DNA from: Streptomyces sp. NBC_00258
GTDB taxonomy: Bacteria; Actinomycetota; Actinomycetes; Streptomycetales; Streptomycetaceae
Direction: 5' to 3'
Assembly (NCBI RefSeq): GCF_036182465.1
Contig: NZ_CP108081.1
Span: 5,828,001-5,892,000 of the forward strand
DNA: 64,000 bases
Shown: one piece after another, positions 17,451-24,811 of the stretch
How positions within the stretch are numbered: position 1 is the stretch's first letter
How the letters are laid out: the number at the start of each line of letters is the position of its first letter
Program-made: the position numbers and the translations under genes
The notes under the pieces: model-generated
The model's input: only the letters and a program-made list of their open reading frames with translations
Told to the model about the DNA's origin: nothing
The model's database searches: none

Positions 17451-17475
17451 ACGATAGCGAGACGAGACGTATCGT
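17451..17475 (+). promoter_or_regulatory. Inverted repeat immediately before the hydrolase gene
   Basis: ACGATA (17451-17456) and TATCGT (17470-17475) are perfect inverted repeats with a 13-bp GC-rich spacer, ending 8 bp before the ATG. Size and position suit a TetR-type or similar operator, but no cognate regulator is adjacent except the MarR gene downstream. Confidence 0.35.
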
Positions 17476-17483
17476 TACGCTTC

Positions 17484-18365
17484 ATGGAACTCCGCCTTCC
17501 CGTAGCCCCCGGCGTACACCTCTGGACAGAGCAGCGCGGCAGCGCGGACGCCCCGCCGCTGCTCCTGATCATGGGCGCGGGCGCCTCCGGCCTCGGCTGG
17601 CCCGAACCACTGGTGGACGCCCTAGCCGTCGACCACCGGGTGATCCGTTACGACCACCGCGACACGGGACGCTCCACCTGGGCGTTCGAGCGCCGGCCGT
17701 ACCGCATCACGGACTTGGCCGACGACGCCGTCGCGGTCCTCGACGGCCTGGGCGTGGAGCGGGCCCACGTCGTGGGGATGTCGCTCGGCGGCATGCTGGC
17801 CCAGCTGCTCATCGCCGACCACCCCGACCGCGTGCTGAGCGCCACGCTAATCGGGACGTCGGCACTCAGCACCGCCCCTTACACCCGCCCCGACGGAACG
17901 CGCATCCCGGTGGAGGAACTGCCCGGCATCTCCCCAGAGGTAGTGAAGATCTGGTCCCACCTCGCCGAGGAGCGTGACCGGGAGGCCGAGCTGGACTGGC
18001 GCGTCGCACACTGGCGGGTACTGGCCGGCGGTCGACTCCCCTTCGACGCCGCGTACTTCCGCGATCTGGAAGAGCGCATCATCGAGCATGCCGGCGGCCC
18101 CGCCACCTCACCCGCACACGCTCTCGCCGACGACTCCGGCATGCTGCGCACGGAGGCGCTAGCGACGACCGAGGTACCCGTACAGGTCATCCTCGCCCCG
18201 GCCGAACCCGTGTTCCCGCCGCCGCACGCACAGCACATCGCCCAGGCGATCCGGGGTGCCCGCCTCACCGAGATCCCCGGCATGGGACACGCCCTCCCTG
18301 CCGGACTCCTCCCGGCGCTCGCCACAGCGATCCTCTCGGCCACAGCGACCCCAGGCCGCAGCTGA
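17484..18365 (+). CDS. Alpha/beta hydrolase
   Basis: 293 residues with the canonical fold: LLLIMGAGASGLGW (oxyanion loop region), RVIRYDHRDTGRST, nucleophile elbow VGMSLGGM (Ser), a late Asp/Glu region around VQVILAPAEPVFPP and catalytic His in IPGMGHALP. No signal peptide. Ester or lactone substrates are likely but not predictable. ATG 17484 has no SD and lies just after an inverted repeat, so transcription may be leaderless. It is followed by the MarR-family gene on the same strand. Confidence 0.85.
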   Translation: MELRLPVAPGVHLWTEQRGSADAPPLLLIMGAGASGLGWPEPLVDALAVDHRVIRYDHRDTGRSTWAFERRPYRITDLADDAVAVLDGLGVERAHVVGMSLGGMLAQLLIADHPDRVLSATLIGTSALSTAPYTRPDGTRIPVEELPGISPEVVKIWSHLAEERDREAELDWRVAHWRVLAGGRLPFDAAYFRDLEERIIEHAGGPATSPAHALADDSGMLRTEALATTEVPVQVILAPAEPVFPPPHAQHIAQAIRGARLTEIPGMGHALPAGLLPALATAILSATATPGRS

Positions 18366-18384
18366 TGTAATCACACACCATTTC

Positions 18385-18405
18385 AATCGATACCGTATCG
18401 ATTGA
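18385..18405. promoter_or_regulatory. Perfect 21-bp palindrome, MarR operator candidate
   Basis: CAATCGATAC and GTATCGATTG flank a single central C: ten-base arms without mismatch. It lies 23 bp upstream of the MarR-family start, overlapping the likely promoter. A TTGACA hexamer follows at 18408-18413. Half-sites recur between azoR and the nitroreductase. Confidence 0.7.
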
Positions 18406-18428
18406 TTTGACAGCGGTACCATGCCCCC

Positions 18429-18920
18429 ATGACCGCCGACGCTCCCCACCCCGCCACCACCACCGCCTCGCGGGCGACCGACCGCCCCGGGGACGCCTCG
18501 CCCTTCGCGCTCGGTCTGCTGCTGCGGCAGGCGCACTGGCGAGCGGCCGCGGTGATGTCGGAGGCGCTTCGGCCGCTGGGTATCGAGTTGCGGCATTTCG
18601 CCGTACTGATCGTGCTGGTCGACCGCGGGCCCACCGTGCAGCGGGACCTGGCGGCAGCGACGGGGACGGACAAGGCCGGAATCATGCGGGTCGTCGACGA
18701 CCTGGAACGCAAGGGTCTCGCCGTACGAAAGTCCGTTCCGGGGGACCGGCGGGTGCGGGCGGTGGAGATCACACCGCAGGGCGTCGAGCTCTTCGACGCG
18801 GCCCATGTGGCGGCGGCACCGAAGGCCGACCGCCTGGTTGCCGATCTGGGGCCCGGCGAGCCGGAGCAGCTGACGGATCTGCTGACCCGGTTCGCCTATC
18901 CCGCCGACGGCGAGGCGTAG
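18429..18920 (+). CDS. MarR family transcriptional regulator
   Basis: 163 residues. The winged-helix core is clear: LRHFAVLIVLVDRGPTVQRDLAAATGTDKAGIMRVVDDLERKGLAVRK, then the wing SVPGDRRVRAVEITPQG. It has no cysteine, so it would sense a ligand rather than thiol oxidation. The perfect palindrome just upstream suggests autorepression, and the same half-site between the neighbouring azoreductase and nitroreductase genes suggests it controls them. ATG 18429; another ATG at 18421 is out of frame. Confidence 0.88.
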   Translation: MTADAPHPATTTASRATDRPGDASPFALGLLLRQAHWRAAAVMSEALRPLGIELRHFAVLIVLVDRGPTVQRDLAAATGTDKAGIMRVVDDLERKGLAVRKSVPGDRRVRAVEITPQGVELFDAAHVAAAPKADRLVADLGPGEPEQLTDLLTRFAYPADGEA

Positions 18921-18942
18921 GCGCTCCCAGGCCCGGGGCGGG

Positions 18943-19593
18943 TTACGCGGCGAGGCGCTCCGCGAGCGCCTTGGCCTTGGCGGTCGCGTCCGCGAAGGCG
19001 CGCTCACGGGATGCCTCGTAGAGGGGGATCAGCTCGGACATGGCCGGGTTGCGGGGGGCCATCGTGAGCTCCGGGACGATGAATTCGAGGTCCAGGCCGA
19101 GGGCGCCCCGGAGGACGGCCTCCAGGTAGTTCTGCACGAACTCGAAGCCCTCGCGCGGGGTGCCCGGCGCGTAGGAGCCGCCGCGACTGGCGATGACGAC
19201 GACCGGGGTGCCCTTGGCGGAGGGGGTCTCGCCCGCCGTGCGGCCGAGCAGGAACACGTTGTCCAGCCACGCCTTGAGGGTCGACGGGATCGAGTAGTTG
19301 TGCATGGGGGCGCCGATCAGCACGGCGTCCGCCCGCTCCAGCTCCTCCATGAGCCTCACGCGCTCGCCGAACGCGGCGGCCTGCTCCGGCGTGCGCTCGG
19401 ACGGGCCCGTGAAACCGGCGGACCAGGCGGCGGCGGTGATGTGCGGGACCGGGTCGGCGGCGAGGTCACGGTGGATCACCTTGCCCTCCGGGTGCTGTTC
19501 CTCCCAGGCCTTGCGGAAGGCGTCCGCGACCGAGCGGGACGAGGACGCCCCACCGGGGAGCACGGACGAGTCGATGTGCAGCAGCGTGGTCAT
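18943..19593 (-). CDS. azoR: FMN-dependent NADH-azoreductase
   Basis: 216 residues with the flavodoxin-like AcpD/AzoR fold: LLHIDSSVLPGGASSSRSVADAF (FMN phosphate loop), APMHNYSIPSTLKAWLDNVFLLGRTA and IASRGGSYAPGTP. It reduces quinones and azo compounds by two electrons using NAD(P)H. Divergent from the nitroreductase across a 149-bp spacer that contains a MarR-type half-site. ATG 19593 has GGAGAAAG upstream on the minus strand. Confidence 0.9.
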   Translation of the reverse strand: MTTLLHIDSSVLPGGASSSRSVADAFRKAWEEQHPEGKVIHRDLAADPVPHITAAAWSAGFTGPSERTPEQAAAFGERVRLMEELERADAVLIGAPMHNYSIPSTLKAWLDNVFLLGRTAGETPSAKGTPVVVIASRGGSYAPGTPREGFEFVQNYLEAVLRGALGLDLEFIVPELTMAPRNPAMSELIPLYEASRERAFADATAKAKALAERLAA

Positions 19594-19675
19594 GGACTTT
19601 CTCCGAAGTTGCGGGGCCCGAGGCGGGGAACCAAGGGCCGAGGATTCGTACTCGACGACAGTTAAACACGAGAAG

Positions 19676-19689
19676 GTATCGAATGATAC
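19676..19689. promoter_or_regulatory. Inverted repeat GTATC-N4-GATAC in the azoR/nitroreductase spacer
   Basis: GTATCGAATG at 19676-19685 matches 9 of 10 bases of the half-site GTATCGATTG in the MarR palindrome at 18385-18405. It lies 83 bp from the azoR start and 54 bp from the nitroreductase start, positioned to serve both promoters. Confidence 0.5.
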
Positions 19690-19742
19690 TGTCTCGGTCG
19701 TAAACGAATTTGATGCGACGAGCAGCTGGGAGGCAGGCGATC

Positions 19743-20408
19743 TTGGACGTCTACGAGGCGGTCACGAGCCGACGGGCGGTGCGTGGATTCACCGACCGGC
19801 ACGTCCCGAAGGAGACGCTGGAGCGCGTGCTGACCACCGCGGCCTGGGCACCCTCCGCGTCGAACCTCCAGCCGTGGCACGCCTACGTGCTGACCGGCGG
19901 GCAGCTGGCCGAGCTCAAGAAGCGCGCCGGTGAGCGGCTGGCCGCGGGCGACCCCTGGGACGAGCCGGAGTACGAGCAGTACCCGCCCGCGCTGAAGTCC
20001 CCGTACCGCGAGCGCCGGTCCGCCTTCGGCGAGCAGCGCTACGGCGCACTCGGCATTCCGCGCGAGGACCTGGAGGCGCGCCAGCGGGCCGCGGCCGGCA
20101 ACTGGGACTGCTTCGGCGCGCCCGCCGCCCTGTTCTGCTACATCGACCGCGACCTCGGCCCGGCCCAGTGGTCCGACGCCGGCATGTTTCTGCAGACGGT
20201 CATGCTGCTGCTCCGCGCCGAAGGGCTCCACAGCTGTACGCAGATGGCGTGGGCGAAGTACCACCGGACCGTCGCGGAGGTCCTGGCACCCCCGGACGAG
20301 CTCCTCCTCTTCTGCGGCATGTCGATCGGATTCGAGGACACCACAGTGGGATACACCCGTACGGGCCGGGCACCGCTCGACGAGACGGTCGTGTTCGTCG
20401 AGGCTTGA
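19743..20408 (+). CDS. Nitroreductase family protein
   Basis: 221 residues from TTG 19743, supported by GGGAGG at 19728-19733 and by the family start (DVYEAVTSRRAVRGF). FMN-binding features are SRRAVRGFTDRHV, WAPSASNLQPWHAYV, DAGMFLQTVMLLLRAEGLHSC and LLFCGMSIGFED. It reduces nitroaromatics, quinones or flavins with NAD(P)H. With azoR and MarR this suggests a quinone/nitro-compound detoxification set. The rare TTG start may limit translation. Confidence 0.86.
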   Translation: MDVYEAVTSRRAVRGFTDRHVPKETLERVLTTAAWAPSASNLQPWHAYVLTGGQLAELKKRAGERLAAGDPWDEPEYEQYPPALKSPYRERRSAFGEQRYGALGIPREDLEARQRAAAGNWDCFGAPAALFCYIDRDLGPAQWSDAGMFLQTVMLLLRAEGLHSCTQMAWAKYHRTVAEVLAPPDELLLFCGMSIGFEDTTVGYTRTGRAPLDETVVFVEA

Positions 20409-20468
20409 GTCCGACGAGAACAGAGAGCGGAAACGAGAGCGGTAGCGAGAGCAACTGGGAGGTCCGCG

Positions 20469-21266
20469 ATGGCGACGATGGGGAACCTGCCCGAGGTGGT
20501 GTCACGGGAGGAGTGGCTTGCCGCCCGCAAGGAACTGCTGGAGAAGGAGAAGGAGCTCACCCGGGCGCGCGACCGCGTGAACGCCGAGCGGCGGCGCCTG
20601 CCGATGGTCCGCGTCGACAAGCCGTACACCTTCGAGGGCCCGGACGGGACCGTGTCCCTGCTCGACCTGTTCGAGGGGCGGCCCCAGCTGGTCATGCACC
20701 ACTTCATGTGGACGTACGACATCGACGCCGACGGCATCGAGCATCCCCGTGACACCGGCTGCCCCAGCTGCTCCTCCGCCGCCGACGGCATCGCCGGACT
20801 GCGGCAGCTGCACGCCCGCGACACGACGCTGGCCGCGGTGACCCGCGCGCCGTACGCGAAGATCGCCGCGTACCGCGAGCGGATGGGGTGGACCTTCCCC
20901 TGGTTCTCCTCGGCCGGTGGCGACTTCAACTACGACTTCCACACGACGGTCGACGACCGCGTCGCTCCGGTCCAGATCTTCCACCGCAGCGAGGCCGAGC
21001 TCGCCGAGGCAGGGATGCCCTGGTCGGAGGAGTTGCGCGGCGACTGGCCGGGCATCAGCGCGTTCCTGCGGGTGGGCGACGAGGTGTTCCACACCTACTC
21101 GAACTTCGGCCGCGGCATCGAGGAGTTCCACAACGGCTACCCCTACCTCGACCTCACCGCACTCGGCCGCCAGGAGGCCTGGGAGGAGCCGAAGGACCGC
21201 GCGGCCCCGCGCGGCATGGAGGTCGGCGGCCCCGGGATGCGCATCCCGGACGAGTACGACGTGTGA
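20469..21266 (+). CDS. DUF899 family thioredoxin-like protein
   Basis: 265 residues. Family hallmarks: EEWLAARKELLEKEKELTRARD, LPMVRVDKPYTFEGPDG, LFEGRPQLVMHHFMW, CPSCSSAADG, RAPYAKIAAYRERMGWTFPWFSS and FNYDFHTT. The fold is thioredoxin-like with a CxxC (CPSC), so a redox role is plausible. GGGAGG at 20457-20462 supports ATG 20469. It lies 60 bp after the nitroreductase and is likely in the same transcript. Confidence 0.88.
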   Translation: MATMGNLPEVVSREEWLAARKELLEKEKELTRARDRVNAERRRLPMVRVDKPYTFEGPDGTVSLLDLFEGRPQLVMHHFMWTYDIDADGIEHPRDTGCPSCSSAADGIAGLRQLHARDTTLAAVTRAPYAKIAAYRERMGWTFPWFSSAGGDFNYDFHTTVDDRVAPVQIFHRSEAELAEAGMPWSEELRGDWPGISAFLRVGDEVFHTYSNFGRGIEEFHNGYPYLDLTALGRQEAWEEPKDRAAPRGMEVGGPGMRIPDEYDV

Positions 21267-21278
21267 GACGGGTTGCCG

Positions 21279-21929
21279 ATGCGTCTGCACCCGGGCGAGA
21301 CCGAGGCCGCCGGCCTGCGGGTGGTGACCGTGCTCGACGCCGTCCGGCAGCTGCGCGACGCATCGCCCGACGTCACCGGACGTCCGCGGGTGATCGCGAT
21401 CGACGGCCGGGGCGGCGCCGGCAAGACGACCCTGGCCGAGCGGCTGCGCGGGGCGGTGCCCGACTCGGCCGTCGTGCACACCGACGACGTCGCCTGGAAC
21501 CACGCCTGCTTCGACTGGGGCGCCGTGCTCGTCGAGAACATCCTGCGCCCCCTGCACCGGGGTGAGGCGGTGGACTTCCGCCCCGACGCCTGGATCACCC
21601 ACGACCGGCCCGGATCGATCACCGTCCCCGCCGGTGCCGACGTCGTCTGGGTCGAGGGCACCGGCATCATCCGCGAAGAGCTTGCCCCGTGGCTGGACGC
21701 CTCGGTGTGGATCCAGGGTGACCTCGACGAGCAGGAACGCCTGCTGGCCGTCCGCGACGGCGACTCCCCCGAGCAGCGGGAGCACGTGGCGAACTGGCTG
21801 CTGGAGGAACTGCCGTTCATACTCCGGGAACAGCCGTGGGCCCGGGCCACCCTGATCGTCGCCGGCCCTCCGTCGACCGACCACGACCCGGACACGGAGT
21901 TGGTCGTCGCCCCGCCGACGGGCCTGTAG
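21279..21929 (+). CDS. Uridine kinase-like P-loop protein
   Basis: 216 residues. The P-loop is IAIDGRGGAGKTTLAERL (residues about 37-54), followed by VVHTDDVAWNHACFDWGA, WVEGTGIIREEL and a lid-like WIQGDLDEQERLLAVRDGD. The layout is that of uridine kinase/AAA18-type small-molecule kinases, with no nucleoside-specific motif to fix the substrate. It begins 12 bp after DUF899 (or 6 bp with TTG 21273), implying coupling. Confidence 0.78.
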   Translation: MRLHPGETEAAGLRVVTVLDAVRQLRDASPDVTGRPRVIAIDGRGGAGKTTLAERLRGAVPDSAVVHTDDVAWNHACFDWGAVLVENILRPLHRGEAVDFRPDAWITHDRPGSITVPAGADVVWVEGTGIIREELAPWLDASVWIQGDLDEQERLLAVRDGDSPEQREHVANWLLEELPFILREQPWARATLIVAGPPSTDHDPDTELVVAPPTGL

Positions 21930-21946
21930 TCCGGCCGCCCACCCGG

Positions 21947-22147
21947 TCACGGCAGCCGCCCCTCCCAGTTGAGCCGCCGCACCCGCGCCCGCAGCACCTC
22001 CCCCGCCGGAGCCTCGCCCACCGCCTCCGGCGGACAGTCCCACTCCCGACCGCCGCCCACGGGCCGCAACTGTACGTATCCGCCCTCGCGCCCCATGACC
22101 TGCCCGACCCGCCCGTCGCGCAGGTCGACCGCGTACTCCCGGCTCAC
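21947..22147 (-). CDS. 66-residue hypothetical protein
   Basis: Starts with GTG 22147, overlapping the previous stop (GTGA). Sequence opens SREYAVDLRDGRVGQVMG and contains YVQLRPVGGGREWDCPPEAV, a small beta-barrel-like pattern often seen in streptomycete helper proteins near HTH/DUF397 genes. No catalytic motif. Function unknown. Confidence 0.62.
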   Translation of the reverse strand: MSREYAVDLRDGRVGQVMGREGGYVQLRPVGGGREWDCPPEAVGEAPAGEVLRARVRRLNWEGRLP

Positions 22148-22368
22148 GCGTCACCACCCGCCGCCGCGCGCAGCGCGTCGGCCAGCCGAACCGCCGTCCG
22201 TACGTTGCAGCGCCCCAACTCCACCAGCGCGTACGGTTCGCCGGTGGCCGCCGTCACCGGATCGACGCCCAGCGACGGCAGCGCGACGCCCGCTCCCTCC
22301 AGGGCCGCCCGAAGACACGCCACCGCCTCCTCCGTCGACAGCACCCGCCGACTCGACGTCATCTCCAT
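22144..22368 (-). CDS. 74-residue hypothetical protein, coupled to the 66-residue one
   Basis: From ATG 22368 (MEMTSSRRVLSTEEAVACL) or 22362. The protein is helical (EEAVACLRAALEGAG, GRCNVRTAVRLADALRAAA). It overlaps the next gene by four bases. The pair is divergent from the Scr1-type regulator and may belong to that locus. Function unknown. Confidence 0.6.
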   Translation of the reverse strand: MEMTSSRRVLSTEEAVACLRAALEGAGVALPSLGVDPVTAATGEPYALVELGRCNVRTAVRLADALRAAAGGDA

Positions 22369-22483
22369 CGCGCCCTGCCTCCACTCTGAGTGTTCGCGTT
22401 CAACACACAGCGTGGCCATCACGGCTCTAACCTGGCCAGAGACGGCGCCCCAACAACCCCACCTGTGGGACAGGGAGTTGCGC

Positions 22484-23326
22484 ATGGCAGGACCGAAGGA
22501 CCTCGACCCGTCCTCCTCACCTCGTGCGCTGATCGGCGCCGAGTTGCGTCACGCCCGCGAGAGGAAGGGCCTCAGCCAGAGCGAACTGGGCGAGCCCTTG
22601 TTCGTCAGCGGCTCGTTCATCGGCCAGTTGGAGGCCGGGACACGACGCCTCCACCTCGAATACGCCGCCCAGATAGACGAGATCCTCGACACGAACGGCT
22701 TCTTCGAGCGCAACTGCAAGGCACTCGCCAAGTCCAAGTACCCGGATCACTTCGAGGAAGCGGCGGAGGCCGAGGCAGTTGCTACGGCGATCAGGCACTA
22801 CCTTCCGCTACTGATCCCCGGCCTGTTGCAGACCCCGGCGTACGCCGCAGCGTTGTTCCGCTCCTACAGGCCGCTGGTCTCGGGCGCCGAGATCGAAGAG
22901 TTGGTGGCGACCCGAATGGAACGTGCTCGCCTCCTCAGCGATCCAACAACCCCGCTGTTGTGGGTGGTTCTTGACGAGGCCGCGCTCCGGCGACCAGTCG
23001 GCGGAACGGCAGTGATGACAGAGGCCCTACGCCATGTGGCAGACCTGGCGCGTCGTCACCGGATCATCATGCAAGTGCTGCCGTTTGACGCCGGAGACCA
23101 TGCCGGAATGGGCGGCTCCTTGAAGCTCATGGAATTCGCAGACGCCCCGCCGCTCTGTTTCGTCGAGGGGCTGGACATGGGCAAACTGCTGGACGACCCC
23201 GCCACGGTCGCCCGCCACGCCCTCACGTTCAACCTCCTCCAAGCGGCAGCACTTTCCCCTCAGGGCTCGCTGGCCCTGGTGGAGTCAGTGGCGCAGGATT
23301 ACGAGCATGAAGACCAGCACCCGTGA
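22484..23326 (+). CDS. Scr1-type helix-turn-helix regulator (XRE + DUF5753)
   Basis: 280 residues from ATG 22484, with GGGAG upstream. An XRE-type HTH near residues 12-65 (LIGAELRHARERKGLSQSELG, FVSGSFIGQLEAGTRR) is followed by the DUF5753 ligand/partner domain (KSKYPDHFEEAAEAEA, LPLLIPGLLQTPAYAAAL, LWVVLDEAALRRPVGG, QVLPFDAGDHAGMGGS). Such proteins pair with a DUF397 protein; Scr1/Scr2 of S. coelicolor behave like antitoxin/toxin and affect antibiotic production, and WhiJ relatives affect development. The DUF397 gene overlaps its 3' end. Confidence 0.9.
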   Translation: MAGPKDLDPSSSPRALIGAELRHARERKGLSQSELGEPLFVSGSFIGQLEAGTRRLHLEYAAQIDEILDTNGFFERNCKALAKSKYPDHFEEAAEAEAVATAIRHYLPLLIPGLLQTPAYAAALFRSYRPLVSGAEIEELVATRMERARLLSDPTTPLLWVVLDEAALRRPVGGTAVMTEALRHVADLARRHRIIMQVLPFDAGDHAGMGGSLKLMEFADAPPLCFVEGLDMGKLLDDPATVARHALTFNLLQAAALSPQGSLALVESVAQDYEHEDQHP

Positions 23327-23516
23327 GTACGACCTGCCCTCCACCACCTGGTTCAAGTCCAGCTACAGCGCTGGCGACGGCGGCGATTGCCTCGAAATAG
23401 CGGACGGCCACCCCACCCGCGTCCCCGTCCGAGACTCCAAGAACCCCCTCGGCCCGAAGCTCAAGTTCCGGGCCGAGGCATGGTCGGCGTTCGTCGAGAA
23501 CCTCAAGCAGGACTAG
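23307..23516 (+). CDS. DUF397 protein, partner of the Scr1-type regulator
   Basis: 69 residues with the typical DUF397 core: TTWFKSSYSAGDGGDCLEIAD, VPVRDSKNPLGPKLKF and AWSAFVENLK. It starts 20 bases inside the upstream regulator gene, so translation is coupled. In known pairs the DUF397 protein is the toxin-like or effector element neutralised by the HTH partner. Confidence 0.9.
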   Translation: MKTSTREYDLPSTTWFKSSYSAGDGGDCLEIADGHPTRVPVRDSKNPLGPKLKFRAEAWSAFVENLKQD

Positions 23517-23672
23517 CCGACAGCCGCCCCGAAGCTCAAGCGTCGAGTTTCGAGCCCTGCCTCTGAGGATTGGGTGGTGGGCCTCAACCCGCCCACCCTC
23601 CCTGCGAGTTGACTCGAAGCGACCGACTTGCCACGGACAGTTACCTGGGTCTAGCGTGCCCGGATAACGAAC

Positions 23673-23709
23673 AGCCCCCGCTCGGCGCTTGCAGGCACCC
23701 GCGGGGGCT
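23673..23709 (+). promoter_or_regulatory. Stem-loop in the leader of the winged-helix gene
   Basis: AGCCCCCGC (23673-23681) pairs perfectly with GCGGGGGCT (23701-23709) across a 19-base loop, 31 bp before the ATG at 23741. It could be a terminator of the DUF397 unit or an attenuator of the next gene. Confidence 0.5.
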
Positions 23710-23740
23710 TGACCAACAAGATCGAATGCGAGTCGATCCC

Positions 23741-24640
23741 ATGGCTGACGCCAAGCCTAGTCCTGCCTTCCTGCCCGCGCACGCGACCCCGCCGCACCCG
23801 ATGGCCAGCCCGGGTTACGGAAAACGCGGCGCCCCGGACCAACTACCCCGAACGGCCCACGACTTCGCACACCTCCCACCCCGAGAAGCCGCCGTCGCCG
23901 CATACATCGACCGGCTCCCCGGCGGCGCCGACATCTCCGTAAAGACGCTGGCCAAGACGCTCCCGTACGGCCAGTGCGCACTCCGCACGGCCCTCAACAA
24001 CCTCCAGCGGGCAGGCCACTTGCGCCGGGGACGCGAACACCTGACCGGCTCGGGAAGCTCCCGCTGGATCACCCGAACGTGGTTCTCGCGAACGGCGCGG
24101 GACGACGACTGGTGGGCGGCGTTCACGAGGGGCGACGTACCGAAGGAAGCACAGGAACCCCCTGCCGGGCAGGGCGGCCCGACCCGCTCCCGCGCGTACA
24201 TCCTGCTCGCGGCGCTCGGCCGTACGACCCCGTCACTGTCCCTGTCCGCCAGGGCGTGCGAGGACCTCGCCCCGCTCGTCACGGAGTGGTTCGCGAGGGG
24301 TGCGACCGACGAACACGTACTCCGGGCCCTGACGGCGGGCCTCCCGGTCCCGGTCCACAGCCCGGCGGCCATCGTCCGTACCCGCCTCACCACGAAGCTC
24401 CCACCGGAACGGGAGCCGGAGCCGACTCCGCCGCGACGCCCACCCCTCCGCGTACTGGAGTGCGCGAAGTGCGGCACACCAGGCCGCCCGGAGGCCCTCC
24501 CGGGAGGCGTCTGCGGCCCGTGCCGGGGCGAGACCGGGCCCACCCCGGCCTCCACACCGCTCACGGCCTCCGCGGTACGAACCCACGCCGCCGACATCCG
24601 CACCGCGATGGCCAACCGCAGACAAGGAAGCCGCACGTGA
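23741..24640 (+). CDS. Winged-helix protein with C-terminal zinc ribbon
   Basis: 299 residues from ATG 23741. Residues 45-110 contain a MarR/GntR-like winged helix (LPPREAAVAAYIDRLPGGADIS, LAKTLPYGQCALRTALNNLQRAGHLRRGRE). The middle is helical (AYILLAALGR, LAPLVTEWFARGATDEHVLRAL). Near residue 245 a CxxC-x15-CxxC ribbon (CAKCGTP ... CGPCRGE) is present. Such proteins are common in streptomycete accessory loci; the DNA target is unknown. The tail (AADIRTAMANRRQ) repeats a sequence found 50 bp downstream. Confidence 0.72.
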   Translation: MADAKPSPAFLPAHATPPHPMASPGYGKRGAPDQLPRTAHDFAHLPPREAAVAAYIDRLPGGADISVKTLAKTLPYGQCALRTALNNLQRAGHLRRGREHLTGSGSSRWITRTWFSRTARDDDWWAAFTRGDVPKEAQEPPAGQGGPTRSRAYILLAALGRTTPSLSLSARACEDLAPLVTEWFARGATDEHVLRALTAGLPVPVHSPAAIVRTRLTTKLPPEREPEPTPPRRPPLRVLECAKCGTPGRPEALPGGVCGPCRGETGPTPASTPLTASAVRTHAADIRTAMANRRQGSRT

Positions 24641-24658
24641 CCCAACCACCCCCTCGCG

Positions 24659-24727
24659 ATGGCCAACCGAGAACCCGACGGCGCCACCGTCACCCTCCAT
24701 GTGCTGAAGGTCGGCCGCAGCGCGTGA
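24659..24727 (+). CDS. Possible 22-residue ORF (MANREPDG...VGRSA)
   Basis: A short open frame whose first bases (ATGGCCAACCG) repeat the sequence near the end of the upstream gene (24608-24618), so it may be a duplicated gene end rather than an independent gene. No RBS is evident. Confidence 0.25.
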   Translation: MANREPDGATVTLHVLKVGRSA

Positions 24728-24811
24728 CCCACCCGCGCAACGCCCAAGGGCGGCGCCCCCGCAAGAAAGGGTGCCACCCTCGGCGTACAACAGCGATCAG
24801 TGTTGGTCGGC

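Noticed and set aside
18421..18429. ATG 18421 as the start of the MarR gene
   Set aside because: It is out of frame with the coding sequence.
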